From the NCBI GenBank assembly GCA_018798825.1, contig CP076356.1:620001-684000 (forward strand): 64,000 bases of DNA, given 5' to 3'. The first letter of the stretch is position 1; the number at the start of each line of letters is the position of its first letter. The notes under the pieces are model-generated. The model ran no database searches. It had not been told where the DNA came from and saw only the letters and a program-made list of their open reading frames with translations. The translations under genes and the position numbers were made by a program. Of this stretch, positions 26,977 to 35,982 are shown one piece after another. Source of the DNA: Ochrobactrum sp. BTU1 (GTDB taxonomy: Bacteria; Pseudomonadota; Alphaproteobacteria; Rhizobiales; Rhizobiaceae).

Positions 26977-28092
26977 ATGCGCAGATTGCCGGATCAGAAC
27001 ATCGTCATTATCGGAGCGGGACTGGTGGGCTCTGCCATCGCCTGGGGTCTCGCCCGGTCCGGGCTGCGCCCGATGCTTCTCGATGGAGAGGACTTGTCCG
27101 TGCGCGCATCGAGGGCCAATTTCGCGCTCATCTGGGTACAGGGTAAGGGCTTAGGTGCACCACACTATGCCCGTTGGACAATGCAATCTGCACGCCGTTG
27201 GTCGACTTTTGCAGATGAGTTACACGATGTCACGGGTCTGGATGTAGCGCTCAGACAGACGGGAGCCTTTACCTTCTGCCTCAACGAGCGTGAACTAGAA
27301 ATGTTTTCTGCAGACGTCGAAAACGTTGCGCACGAGCTAGGCAACGACGCTCCCGAACACGTCGTGCTTGACCATCAGCAAACAGCGGGAATGCTACCAT
27401 TGATCGGCCGGGACGTGCTTGGTTCGATCTATTCACCAATGGACGGCGACGTGAATTCGCTTCGCCTTTTTCGCGCATTACATACCGGCATGATGAAACT
27501 TGGCGCTTGCTACAAACCGCATTGTGAAGTTTCGTCCATCACCCCAAAGAATGGCGGCTTTCTTCTGAGTGGCAAATGGGGTGAGGTCTTTGCCGAGCGT
27601 ATCATTCTGGCTGCAGGTAACGGCAATGCTGAACTTGCCAAATCTGTAGGTCTGGATGCTCCCGTTGTGCGCAGCAAAGGTCAAATCCTAGTAACGGAGA
27701 AATGCGCGCCCTTCTTCCCCTTTACAGCGGCAACGCTGCGGCAAGCTGACGAAGGCGGCGTCATGATCGGCGACAGCCAAGAAAGCCATACCGACCAAAT
27801 CACCACCAATCAGGATATTAGTGCGGTTCTGGCTAACAGAGCAGTTCGGACATTCCCCCATCTCGCCCAGGTCAATGTTATTCGCAGTTGGGCTGGGTTT
27901 CGGGTGAAAACACCAGACGGCTTGCCAATTTACGAACAATCCGAAACTCACCCTGGCGCTTACGTCGTGATGTGTCATTCCGGCGTTACACTTGCGGCAA
28001 ACCACGCCCTGATCGTGGCGCAGGAAATTGCCGTCGGCGCTAAACAACTTGCTGGCGATGCGTTCAATGGCCGGAGGTTTCATGTCTGCTAG
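26977..28092 (+). CDS. FAD-dependent oxidoreductase, opine-oxidase subunit-B-like
   Basis: This 371-residue protein (ATG 26977) is of the DAO/glycine-oxidase fold. IVIIGAGLVGSAIAWGLARS is the FAD Rossmann motif, and RVKTPDGLPIYEQSE and VVMCHSGVTLAANHALI are the C-terminal flavin-binding segments. It is the size of OoxB/NoxB/HcnC-type subunits, which carry the substrate-oxidising flavin in opine oxidases, hydrogen-cyanide synthase and D-hydroxyproline dehydrogenase. The next two genes supply the 2Fe-2S and large subunits, with overlapping reading frames. A weak ribosome site leaves the exact start uncertain. Inferred reaction: oxidation of the secondary amine of an opine-like compound to an imine. 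Confidence 0.88.
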   Translation: MRRLPDQNIVIIGAGLVGSAIAWGLARSGLRPMLLDGEDLSVRASRANFALIWVQGKGLGAPHYARWTMQSARRWSTFADELHDVTGLDVALRQTGAFTFCLNERELEMFSADVENVAHELGNDAPEHVVLDHQQTAGMLPLIGRDVLGSIYSPMDGDVNSLRLFRALHTGMMKLGACYKPHCEVSSITPKNGGFLLSGKWGEVFAERIILAAGNGNAELAKSVGLDAPVVRSKGQILVTEKCAPFFPFTAATLRQADEGGVMIGDSQESHTDQITTNQDISAVLANRAVRTFPHLAQVNVIRSWAGFRVKTPDGLPIYEQSETHPGAYVVMCHSGVTLAANHALIVAQEIAVGAKQLAGDAFNGRRFHVC

Positions 28093-28387
28093 AATCTTCC
28101 AAAAAACTGAAACACCTGAGGAAACTGTGACGATCACATTTGATGCGCATACCTTGACGGTGCCTGCCAATGTTACTGTCGCCGCGGCACTGCTCGGAGA
28201 GGGTATCAACCGGCTCCGAAACAGCGTCGTTGGTGATAAGCCACGCGCACCCTATTGCCTTATGGGTATCTGTTTTGAATGCCTGGTCACCATTGATGGT
28301 GTTCAGAACCGTCAAGCCTGCATGATGCCTGTAGCCAATGGAATGGTCATTACTTCCCAATCGGGCGCCCGTCGGGTGGGATCGTGA
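28082..28387 (+). CDS. Small 2Fe-2S subunit of the opine-oxidase-like dehydrogenase
   Basis: This 101-residue ferredoxin-like protein starts at ATG 28082, inside the end of the FAD-subunit gene. Four Cys in the pattern C59-x4-C64-x2-C67-x12-C80 (PYCLMGICFECLVTID, then QAC) form the plant-type cluster site seen in HcnA and the gamma subunits of hydroxyproline and opine dehydrogenases. It passes electrons between the two flavoprotein subunits. The start of the large-subunit gene overlaps its stop (GTGA). Confidence 0.88.
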   Translation: MSARIFQKTETPEETVTITFDAHTLTVPANVTVAAALLGEGINRLRNSVVGDKPRAPYCLMGICFECLVTIDGVQNRQACMMPVANGMVITSQSGARRVGS

Positions 28388-29886
28388 CGGCAATGCTCAA
28401 GCGAATTTCCGACATTCATGCGGTCAACGCGTTCTACGATCTCGCCATTATCGGCGCTGGACCAGCAGGCATGTCCGCAGCCGCGGAGGCGAGCGCCGCT
28501 GGGGCGAGCGTTGTTATGTTCGACGAGAACCCTGCCGCCGGTGGCCAGATTTACCGTGGCATCGAACAAAATACCAGTGCTCGAAGGCCATTTCTCGGCG
28601 ACGACTACTGGCGCGGCAAAGACCTACTCAATGCATTTCTCACAAGCAACGCAACCTATGTGCCGCAAGCTTTTGTTTGGAGCGTCGAACCGCGGGATAG
28701 CGACAAAAGCAACAGTGTCGAACTTCGCGTATCAGTAAGCGGCAAAAGCGGTATTACTTTCGCGCGCCGTGTGATTTTCGCGACCGGCGCCATGGAGCGC
28801 CCCATGCCGGTCAAGGGCTGGACATTGCCAGGTGTGATGACGGTCGGCGCCGCGCAAATTGCACTAAAAGCTTCCGGTCTCCTGCCGTGCGGGCGTGTGG
28901 TTCTGGCGGGAACAGGCCCCCTGCTCTACATGTTTGCCGCACAGTTGTTGAAGGCAGGCGGCAAGGTTGCTGCTCTGCTTGATACAACGCCCGTTGGAAA
29001 TTACGCCAAAGCCGCGCCCAACCTGCTTTCATTCCTTCGCTCGCCCTATGCTATCAAGGGGCTTTCCCTCCTTTTCAAGGTGCGCAAGTCGATACCCGTA
29101 TATTCGGGTATCACCGATATCGTCGTTGAAGGCGAAGGCGAAGCAGAAGCCGTCTGCTTTTCGGCAAAAGGCAAGACACATAGACTGGCTGTAGATAGCA
29201 TCTTCCTGCATCAAGGTGTGATCCCCAATAATAGCCTCGCCAACGCTTCCGGCTGCGCACTCGTTTGGAACGATGACCAGAAGTGCTTTCAGCCCAAGGT
29301 TGATGAGAGCGGGCGTTCGTCTGTTCCAGCGATTTATATCGCTGGTGACGGGAGCGGTATTGGCGGAGCATTGGTTGCCGAACAGAGCGGGCGCATCGCT
29401 GCGCTCGCGGCCTGTCAGGATATCTTTCCGGCAATGGCGGCGGTGTTGACGAAGAAGATTGAAGAGGCGCGGGCGCAAAAGCTGCTCTTCGAACGCGGCC
29501 GCGCCTTTATCGATGCACTTTATCTGCCTGCCCAAACGTTTCGCGCACCATCGGATCGTGACACGATTATCTGCCGTTGTGAGGAAGTGAACGCGGGCGC
29601 AATCCGCGACGCAGCCGCCAGCGATATTGCTGGTCCCAACCAGCTTAAAACCATGTTTCGTTGCGGCATGGGTCCTTGTCAGGGCCGCTTGTGCAGTTCA
29701 ACCGTCACAGAAATCCTGGCGGAGGTGCAAAACCGCCCCCCCCAAGCAGTCGGTTTCTATCGCCTGCGTGCTCCGGTTAAACCGTTGGCGCTCAGCGAAA
29801 TCGCAGCATTACCTCAAAACCCCGATGCCGTCTTCGCCGTTACCGGCGAGCCCGCAGAAAATTCCCACACAATCTTAAAGGATTAA
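28384..29886 (+). CDS. Large FAD/NAD(P)-binding subunit, opine-oxidase subunit-A-like
   Basis: This 500-residue flavoprotein has DLAIIGAGPAGMSAAAEASA near the N-terminus (FAD motif), FATGAMERPMPVKGWTLPG and the second dinucleotide motif VVLAGTGPLLYMFAA. The C-terminal BFD-like Cys cluster (IICRCEEV, then MFRCGMGPCQGRLC) would bind another 2Fe-2S centre. This is the architecture of OoxA/NoxA and HcnB. GTG 28384 overlaps the stop of the 2Fe-2S gene; ATG 28393 is an alternative. Together with the two preceding genes it should form a membrane-associated dehydrogenase that delivers electrons to the respiratory chain. Confidence 0.9.
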   Translation: MTAMLKRISDIHAVNAFYDLAIIGAGPAGMSAAAEASAAGASVVMFDENPAAGGQIYRGIEQNTSARRPFLGDDYWRGKDLLNAFLTSNATYVPQAFVWSVEPRDSDKSNSVELRVSVSGKSGITFARRVIFATGAMERPMPVKGWTLPGVMTVGAAQIALKASGLLPCGRVVLAGTGPLLYMFAAQLLKAGGKVAALLDTTPVGNYAKAAPNLLSFLRSPYAIKGLSLLFKVRKSIPVYSGITDIVVEGEGEAEAVCFSAKGKTHRLAVDSIFLHQGVIPNNSLANASGCALVWNDDQKCFQPKVDESGRSSVPAIYIAGDGSGIGGALVAEQSGRIAALAACQDIFPAMAAVLTKKIEEARAQKLLFERGRAFIDALYLPAQTFRAPSDRDTIICRCEEVNAGAIRDAAASDIAGPNQLKTMFRCGMGPCQGRLCSSTVTEILAEVQNRPPQAVGFYRLRAPVKPLALSEIAALPQNPDAVFAVTGEPAENSHTILKD

Positions 29887-29889
29887 ACT

Positions 29890-30234
29890 ATGGCAAAACG
29901 TTTCATTCAGACACCTATCATGCATCGCGTCGTCGAACACAATGGCATTGTCTATGTCGGTGGAACCACCTGTGATGATGAAAGTCTCAATATGGCTGGT
30001 CAGACCCAGGAAATCCTGGCCAAAATCGACAGCTATCTCGCCCAGGCAGGCACCGACAAGACCAAGCTGCTGGCAGCTACTATTTTTGTAACGGATCTCA
30101 GCATGAAGCCAGAAATGGACAAAGTCTGGAAAGAGTGGATCGATCCTTCGCTGCTACCAACCCGCGCAACAGTTGGCGTCGCAGATCTGGGCGGCGACAC
30201 GCTGATTGAGATCGTCGTTTCGGCGTATAAATAA
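29890..30234 (+). CDS. RidA-family imine/enamine deaminase
   Basis: This 114-residue YjgF/YER057c/UK114 protein has NGIVYVGGTTCDDESLNMAG, a central KIDSYLAQAGTDKTKLLAAT helix, and LLPTRATVGVADLGGDTLIEI containing the conserved Arg and the Glu-Ile end. RidA proteins form trimers and hydrolyse reactive imines or enamines to ketones. It begins four bases after the large oxidase subunit stop. In this operon it most likely hydrolyses the imine produced by the opine-type oxidase, which gives the gene a specific role rather than a housekeeping one. Confidence 0.93.
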   Translation: MAKRFIQTPIMHRVVEHNGIVYVGGTTCDDESLNMAGQTQEILAKIDSYLAQAGTDKTKLLAATIFVTDLSMKPEMDKVWKEWIDPSLLPTRATVGVADLGGDTLIEIVVSAYK

Positions 30235-30272
30235 CTAATACTGAAAAGGCCGCGTTGAATTTCTGAGAAAAG

Positions 30273-30306
30273 AAGCCGCTGACTGCCAGATGGTCAGCGG
30301 CTTTTC
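30273..30306 (+). terminator. Rho-independent terminator of the opine operon
   Basis: AAGCCGCTGAC pairs with GTCAGCGGCTT around TGCCAGATG, then TTTTCAT. It begins 39 bases after the RidA stop and closes the operon that starts at 23811. Confidence 0.85.
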
Positions 30307-30692
30307 ATATCTCGGTCATTGCCGTTGATTTTCTGTAGATCCAATTGTCGTTGCCTGCACGCTTAAACGTTGCCGCAATCGCTCACTGCATGTCACAGCT
30401 TTCCTGGCCTCTTGCAGCTCTATTTGCTCAACGCAGCGCTTTATGGTTTGGGTCTAATTGCGCGCTCCAATCCGCGCACAAGCCGGACATTTTCTTCATT
30501 GAGAATGTCAAATCGCAAAAACCCGCTTGCTCACGTGCAACCATTAATTTTGCGGGGTGCTCAGATGATGAAATGGTCTGAAATATAAGCAAGAATTGGA
30601 TGGTTCCAAATTCGGAACAGAATGATACTCAAAGCAAATTCTTTCAAATCACAATCCGTCGCTTATTCCCGACAAACCCGAGAAGCCACGTC
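30307..30692. other. Intergenic stretch, nothing recognised
   Basis: About 385 bases follow the opine-operon terminator. A few short frames carry no domain or ribosome site. The promoter of the exported protein at 30693 should lie near the end. Confidence 0.4.
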
Positions 30693-31193
30693 ATGAAAAA
30701 ACTGTTCTGTGTGTCACTGGTCGGCATGTTCTGTTTGTCTGCACCCGTTGGAGCACTTGCTGAGGGCTTGGGGCTGGCCGAACGTCGTGCCATTGCGGCT
30801 TATGCGACAGATGTCTGGCCGAAATACCAACTAGAAATTCAGGATCTTGCCGGTTTTCCGGTTACCATCAATCTAGATACCCAAAGTCTGGCACTACCCG
30901 GACTTGCAGATTCATACGCAAGTGACGATTACTTGCGTAAACCGATCATTGACCCGATACTCCAAGCGATTGGAACAATCACTGCAACACAGATCGGCAG
31001 AGCCGCTCTCAAAGACGGCCTGAAATCCATCGTCATCCGCTATGATGAGGCAAGCGCACCTTCAAGCAACTATAGTGATGGTGTAACGATGGAAGATGGC
31101 ATTTTGAATATAAACTGGAAACCTTATACCAATGTCGATGATGTTGAGCCTCGCGCACTTGCAATATTAAGTGTAATCGAACCCGCATTATAA
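30693..31193 (+). CDS. Exported protein of unknown function
   Basis: This 166-residue protein starts at ATG 30693. It has a clear signal peptide (MKKLFCVSLVGMFCLSAPVG, cleavage near ALAEG) and a mature part without Cys: RAIAAYATDVWPKYQLEIQD, LAGFPVTINLD and INWKPYTNVDDVEPRALAIL. I do not recognise a family. It is the first of three consecutive exported proteins on the plus strand, with 27 bases to the next gene, so they may be one transcription unit. Confidence 0.75.
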   Translation: MKKLFCVSLVGMFCLSAPVGALAEGLGLAERRAIAAYATDVWPKYQLEIQDLAGFPVTINLDTQSLALPGLADSYASDDYLRKPIIDPILQAIGTITATQIGRAALKDGLKSIVIRYDEASAPSSNYSDGVTMEDGILNINWKPYTNVDDVEPRALAILSVIEPAL

Positions 31194-31220
31194 ATCTATG
31201 CCACGTACAGGTGACCTGAA

Positions 31221-31622
31221 GTGAACCTCAAAATCAGATCTTTGGCCCTTCCCACATTATCAGCTCTGTTGCTCTCCTCTGTTACAACCCTGGCTCAGAA
31301 CAATGAGCACCCAGCCTATCTGGAAAGGCTCAATGATCAGGGCATTGTTGCATATTGTAGTGATCTTGGGTTTCTCGAGCCCGATTCCGAGAAATTCTTC
31401 CGTGTCGGCACTGAAGCGATTTTTGGTGAGGTGGAGAGTTCGGCTGAGGCTGACCTGCATGAAAAAAAGGGGCGCGATGGGATCTCTTATTTGCAAGGTG
31501 ATGAACAATCCCTCGAAGACCTCGCCGCGGCCAATGAAGTCGATGTGAAGGAGGTTTGCGAGCAGTACAAATCGCAGGTAATGCTTGGCCGTATGATGGC
31601 TAAAAACAAATCCAGCCAATAG
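31221..31622 (+). CDS. Exported small protein, tandem paralogue A
   Basis: This 133-residue protein starts at GTG 31221. Its signal peptide ends near TTLAQN. The mature chain has exactly two Cys, one in GIVAYCSDLGFL and one in VKEVCEQYKS near the C-terminus, which could form a disulfide. It shares its layout with the next gene product: a G-[IL]-x-x-Y-C start, an acidic middle with E-x-x-G-x-x-G/Y, an S-[LM]-[EQ]-D-[LI]-A motif and a final C-x-Q. The function is unknown. Confidence 0.75.
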   Translation: MNLKIRSLALPTLSALLLSSVTTLAQNNEHPAYLERLNDQGIVAYCSDLGFLEPDSEKFFRVGTEAIFGEVESSAEADLHEKKGRDGISYLQGDEQSLEDLAAANEVDVKEVCEQYKSQVMLGRMMAKNKSSQ

Positions 31623-31672
31623 TTCTTCCTGTCTGCGGAATGCAAACTCAATCCATTCAAGGCACTGTTTCC

Positions 31673-32029
31673 ATGCACAAAAAGCCGCTCGCCGTCTTAC
31701 TATCCATGCCCCTCATCATCACGTCATCTTTTGCATTTGCCGATGATACGCAGCTTTTGTTTAATTCATCGCGCAACCAGCTCGGTCTGATCAAATATTG
31801 CGTCGCGGAAGGTCACATCTCAGATAACGTTGTTTCGGCTTATGAGAAGATTATCACGATGCTCCCTGCACCTGCAGATGCTTCCCAGGGCGATCAATAC
31901 GAAAGCGCGGGTGAACAAGGCTACAGCTTCGACGGCGAGAACCGCACTTCAATGCAGGACATAGCCAATGGTACCGGAACCTCGATTGCGGATCATTGCG
32001 CTCAGTTCGCGGCGCTGACAAATCAATGA
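31673..32029 (+). CDS. Exported small protein, tandem paralogue B
   Basis: This 118-residue protein starts at ATG 31673 (HKKPLAVLL opens a signal peptide that ends near FAFAD). Like paralogue A it has two Cys, in LGLIKYCVAEGHI and ADHCAQFAAL, and between them the ESAGEQGYSF and SMQDIANGTG segments that line up with paralogue A. The resemblance is clear but low, so the duplication is old. The function is unknown; the small size, export and a single likely disulfide fit a periplasmic binding or inhibitor role. Confidence 0.78.
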   Translation: MHKKPLAVLLSMPLIITSSFAFADDTQLLFNSSRNQLGLIKYCVAEGHISDNVVSAYEKIITMLPAPADASQGDQYESAGEQGYSFDGENRTSMQDIANGTGTSIADHCAQFAALTNQ

Positions 32030-32074
32030 ACTGAACTAAACGCATCCCACAACCCATCTTCAAGAAAGCTACGG

Positions 32075-32230
32075 ATGACCTTAACAGAAATACTGTTTGT
32101 TGTAGCTCCGATCATTGCCGCAATGATCATTGCCTTATTAGTGACCTTTCGAATGCTAAGACGGGAGTATTATTGGGCAGTCATCCCATTTGCCTTGATT
32201 GCGATCGTGGCTTTGTTGGTCACATCCTGA
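32075..32230 (+). CDS. 51-residue membrane protein
   Basis: ATG 32075 to TGA 32230 encodes two hydrophobic segments (ILFVVAPIIAAMIIALLV and AVIPFALIAIVALLVTS) joined by a short basic turn, FRMLRREYYW. It is probably a real small inner-membrane hairpin protein: the hydrophobic pattern is clean and it follows the exported-protein genes by 45 bases. The ribosome site is weak. The function is unknown. Confidence 0.55.
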   Translation: MTLTEILFVVAPIIAAMIIALLVTFRMLRREYYWAVIPFALIAIVALLVTS

Positions 32231-32787
32231 CGACACCCGGCTTCAATAGGTTGATCGCGAAACTCGTGGATTAAATTCAACGCTGGGATACCCACCTTAA
32301 GCCTGAAAACCGCCCTAGTCACAGGGGCGGGACAGATCGGGACCGCGCCGGTTTGCAGACCTGCTGAAGATCGTGGAAGGCTGGGACGCGACCGCTTGCC
32401 TCTGAGGGGAGGCACTTCCCCGTCTTGTACACATAGCTTCAATCCGACCAAACTCTGATTGTTCGCCTAGGCTTTTGGGTGACTCTCCGCAAGGTGGCGA
32501 AATAAACAAGTGACTGACACCGCGTAGATGCTTAGCCCACCTGCTATCCGGTGACGTCCCGGGATCGCAAAAATCATAGCTTCCATCGAGCCACATTCAA
32601 GCTCTGCCACCCATTGATCCTCTCTGTAAGGATGGTCGAAATTCATCAATCATAGGCTTGTCGTCCCCCTGACATATCGTGTTAAAACCGAAGCGAGGGT
32701 TCCATACGATAACAATGGCATGTTTCTAATCATTCGAAGCCTATAAGTTGCAGCCGATATCAGCAGCCCCGAGTTGGAGATCGCAAT
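32231..32787. other. Intergenic stretch, possibly decayed
   Basis: About 550 bases hold two long minus-strand frames (for example HPYREDQWVAELECGSMEAM near 32600) that look partly protein-like but match nothing I know and lack clear ribosome sites. They may be remnants. I call no gene. Confidence 0.35.
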
Positions 32788-33150
32788 ATGAGGATTGCCA
32801 GGAAAATTTTAGTCGCCGGCATGGCAATATGGCCAATCTCTGGTGCCTTGGCTGCGAGCCCTATATATCTTTCTTGCGAGTTCAAACAACCCTCTGGAAA
32901 ACCTCAGGTTTTCAATTTCGTGCTGGATGAATCTGCTGGCACGGTTGGGGTCTATGTGCCCAGCAGCGGAAGTCAAAGAACATCGCAGAGCGTATTCACG
33001 GCAAACAAAGTGAGCTTGAATGAGGGTTCGGTGGCTTGGGAGATTGATTTGTCCAATCGGACTATCGTCCGCGACATGAGGATGGTTGGAGTGAAGGACA
33101 GCGGTAAATGCAAGGAAGTATCAGCAGAACAGAGCGGTTTTGAACAATAG
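32788..33150 (+). CDS. Exported small hypothetical protein
   Basis: This 120-residue protein has the signal peptide MRIARKILVAGMAIWPISGA, cleavage near LAAS. The mature part begins PIYLSCEFKQPSGKPQVFNF and contains two Cys (SCEF and SGKCKEV), again suggesting one disulfide, with a beta-rich middle (FVLDESAGTVGVYV, WEIDLSNRTIV). No family is recognised; it resembles small periplasmic beta proteins of Hyphomicrobiales. Upstream, ATCGCAAT gives only a weak ribosome site. Confidence 0.7.
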   Translation: MRIARKILVAGMAIWPISGALAASPIYLSCEFKQPSGKPQVFNFVLDESAGTVGVYVPSSGSQRTSQSVFTANKVSLNEGSVAWEIDLSNRTIVRDMRMVGVKDSGKCKEVSAEQSGFEQ

Positions 33151-33307
33151 AAGCCTACATTAGTCCAGCGTGGCCCGACAGCGCGCTAACGATCAGGTAT
33201 CGTTCGGTGAGATAACTGCGACCGTCGAAGGCCGGTCGGGCAAGGCCATGGAGCAAGGAGGGCCAAGCCTGATTGTTGTCGCGCAATCCTAAGTTTCACC
33301 ATCGTGC

Positions 33308-34360
33308 TCAGCAACCCAAGACCTTCCCCAACATTTCCTCGGCAGCTAGCCGGCCGAGTTGAGGGGCGAGGATGACGCCTGGATGGGCAACGATGGCATA
33401 AAGGCCTTCGACGTCAGTGAGAAATCGACGCAACGGCACTCCGTCCTCTGTCATGGGTCGGTACGCGGCATTCACCGACAAAAGAGTTGGTCTCTCAGAG
33501 AGAGCGAACATCCGAGCGATCGTAGACGACGTCCTGTCGGCAAGCGCCGGAAGGCCTGCTTTTCCATCAAAAGGGTAATCTTCCGCCGAAACAAAATCGC
33601 CGGCAAGACCTGGACGAAGCTCCACTCCTACGCCACAAATGAGATGACGCAGAACGCCGCGCCCGCCCGCAAAACGCATTAATACAGCTGGCTCCTCACG
33701 CAGAGGCAGTGCAATTCCGAAAGGTTCGGTCAAGAATGCGGCCGCCCTGGCGTTCGCCAACACCACGATATCGGCGGCAACGACACCTTTCGTCGTCCTT
33801 ACACCGGCAACACGGCCTCCCCGGGTCTCGACGCTTTCTACACTGGTCCCGCAAATGATTTCGCTACCCGCTTCGCGTGCGGCATCCAGCAGTTGGTGGG
33901 TGAATTCGCGTGGCTCAACGGCGAAATCGTCTGGGGCCCAGGCGGCAAGAGCCGGCAATGTGGCAAGCCGTGGCTCCATTGCTGCTGCGCCAGCACGATC
34001 TAGTGCTGCAATACGGACACCAAAAGCTTGTTGCTCGGCAATATGGGCGGCGGTCTCCTCATCTGAGTCCAACCAGACGAGCGAGCCGCGAGCTGCGATC
34101 GGTAAAGGCCCAAGCCCGCGCTCAAGGCGATTGAACTCCATAGCCGCTTGAGCTTTGGACGCAAAATTTGACGGATCGTCCGAGGGTAAGCTGCTGTTTG
34201 TGCCGACCCAACCGTAGGACCAACGTGTGACGCCGCTGGCGGGAGAAGCATCCTTCTCGAGAACCGTCACGCGCGCGCCATTGCGCGCGAGATGCCAAGC
34301 GGCTGACGCTCCCATGACACCAGCCCCAACCACCACGACCCGAAGTGCAGCTTGTTTCAA
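33308..34360 (-). CDS. FAD-dependent oxidoreductase (DAO family)
   Basis: This is a 350-residue DAO-fold flavoprotein. RVVVVGAGVMGASAAWHLAR is the FAD-binding motif, ARVTVLEKDASPASGVTRWS continues the cofactor loop with the conserved S/R turn, and YRPMTEDGVPLRRFLTDVEG and GLYAIVAHPGVILAPQLGR form the C-terminal flavin segment. Such enzymes oxidise amino acids or secondary amines. It lies about 290 bases downstream of an MFS transporter on the same strand; the two may be functionally linked (import and oxidation), though the gap allows separate promoters. Confidence 0.9.
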   Translation of the reverse strand: MKQAALRVVVVGAGVMGASAAWHLARNGARVTVLEKDASPASGVTRWSYGWVGTNSSLPSDDPSNFASKAQAAMEFNRLERGLGPLPIAARGSLVWLDSDEETAAHIAEQQAFGVRIAALDRAGAAAMEPRLATLPALAAWAPDDFAVEPREFTHQLLDAAREAGSEIICGTSVESVETRGGRVAGVRTTKGVVAADIVVLANARAAAFLTEPFGIALPLREEPAVLMRFAGGRGVLRHLICGVGVELRPGLAGDFVSAEDYPFDGKAGLPALADRTSSTIARMFALSERPTLLSVNAAYRPMTEDGVPLRRFLTDVEGLYAIVAHPGVILAPQLGRLAAEEMLGKVLGC

Positions 34361-34651
34361 AAATCCGTCCTCCTCAGAATGCGGGCTTATTTACAGATTT
34401 TTTATCCACTGTCGCGCAAGAATATCGTTGCGGGTTGAACGCGACCATCAATTGCGTCTTTTAATCGAGTTGGCTTCAACGAATTTTTTAAAAAAACTGG
34501 GGTGTCCAGAAATGTGGCGCAAAAATTAGTCTAAACGCGCCATTTAGATGCCGTCGTCCAGCAGCCCGAGGATTGAACAGTCCGTCTGAACTTTAATCTT
34601 GAGTGTCGACCTTGCCTGTGGGGAACAAACATGAAGTGGCCAAGATGCTGC

Positions 34652-35860
34652 TTAGTTTGGTGCCATCTGACTCAGTCTTGCTGGAAATGGACGGAACGTA
34701 AGCAAGATTAGGACGGCTACCAGTCCCATTCCCCATGAGCCGACATACATCAGGGCATAAGAGTTAAAGCGATCATAGACGAACCCGCCCAGAAGCGGGC
34801 CAGTTGACATCCCGAGGCTGCCAGCCATTGCCGTTCCCCCAATTATGGTGCCCATCATCTTCAAAGGAAAATTCTCCCGTATGATCACGGCATAAAGCGG
34901 CATAGTTCCTGCGTAGATAAAGCCAACAAGTGCAGCCACCGCATAAAAAAGGCCTAGCGTCGAGACGAACGAATATGCCAGCACTCCGAAAGCCTGTGCG
35001 AGAAGCCCAATCACAAGGACACGCTGAGCGCCGAAGCGGTCACCTGCAAGGCCGAATCCTATACGACCAAACATGCCCGCCAGTCCCTCCACACTGTAGA
35101 TCGACACCGCAGCAATCATAGGGATACCGCATGTCACCGCGTAGCTTACTGTGTGGAAGATCGGCCCGGAATGTGTTGCACAGCAAAAGAAGTTAGCCAA
35201 CATCAATGTGATGAATTGGGGAGATCTCAAAGCCTGTCGAACCGTCATATCCGATTGTGGTGCGATTGCAGCCATTTCTTGCGATTCAGTGTCGATTGAA
35301 GGCGGGCGGCGCACCAGAAGTGCTGCCGGGATCATCAATGCCGCCGAAAATCCCGCAATGATCAACATTGCGGTACGCCAATCGTGGATGCTCACAAGCC
35401 AGGCCGCAAACGGTGCCATGGTCATCGGAGCCATGCCCATACCCGCAGAAACCAACGAGACCGCCAAGCCACGCTGCGTGTCAAACCAGGCTGTGACGCT
35501 GGCCATCATCGGCGCGAAGACGGCCGCGGTCGCAGCACCCACGAGAACACCGAAAAGAAGTTGGAATTCAGTAAGTGACCCCGCCCGGCTGGCAAGAGCC
35601 AGGCTCAATGGCAAAACGAGCGAGCCTGTCAAAACCACTGGACGCGGCCCATACCGGTCGGACAGGCTACCCCATAGCAAACTCGCCGCTGCCATGGCTA
35701 GAAAGCCAACGGTCATTGCCGTGGAAATCCCTGTGACAGACCAGCCGGTGTCCTGCGCCATTGGCCGTAGGAAAACCGGCAGCGAAAACATGGCTCCCAC
35801 GGCGACACACCCCAAAAGACCACCTGAAGCCACGATGACCCAGCGATAGGAAACGCTCAT
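34652..35860 (-). CDS. Major facilitator superfamily transporter
   Basis: This 402-residue protein starts at ATG 35860, four bases after GGGGAG. It has twelve predicted helices. The MFS loop motif between helices 2 and 3 is GSLSDRYGPRPVV, and its second-half counterpart is GLAGDRFGAQRV. SMGTGPLLGG-like turns (GMSTGPLLGGFVYDRF) are typical of the oxalate/formate antiporter and monocarboxylate-type MFS group. The substrate is probably an organic anion. It is followed by the DAO-family oxidase gene. Confidence 0.9.
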   Translation of the reverse strand: MSVSYRWVIVASGGLLGCVAVGAMFSLPVFLRPMAQDTGWSVTGISTAMTVGFLAMAAASLLWGSLSDRYGPRPVVLTGSLVLPLSLALASRAGSLTEFQLLFGVLVGAATAAVFAPMMASVTAWFDTQRGLAVSLVSAGMGMAPMTMAPFAAWLVSIHDWRTAMLIIAGFSAALMIPAALLVRRPPSIDTESQEMAAIAPQSDMTVRQALRSPQFITLMLANFFCCATHSGPIFHTVSYAVTCGIPMIAAVSIYSVEGLAGMFGRIGFGLAGDRFGAQRVLVIGLLAQAFGVLAYSFVSTLGLFYAVAALVGFIYAGTMPLYAVIIRENFPLKMMGTIIGGTAMAGSLGMSTGPLLGGFVYDRFNSYALMYVGSWGMGLVAVLILLTFRPFPARLSQMAPN

Positions 35861-35982
35861 ATTGCTCCCCAATAAGTCCATTCGCAACATGCAGAAGTTC
35901 GATCAGGACGCATGACAGACGTGCAATATCTGTGATCCGTGCTGCCAAGCCATCGACGGCGTCGCTGACCGGTGCTTCGGCC

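Noticed and set aside
26989..29886. Hydrogen cyanide synthase (hcnABC)
   Set aside because: The subunit plan is the same, but the opine-type transporter, OccR-like regulator and RidA argue for an amino-acid or opine dehydrogenase.
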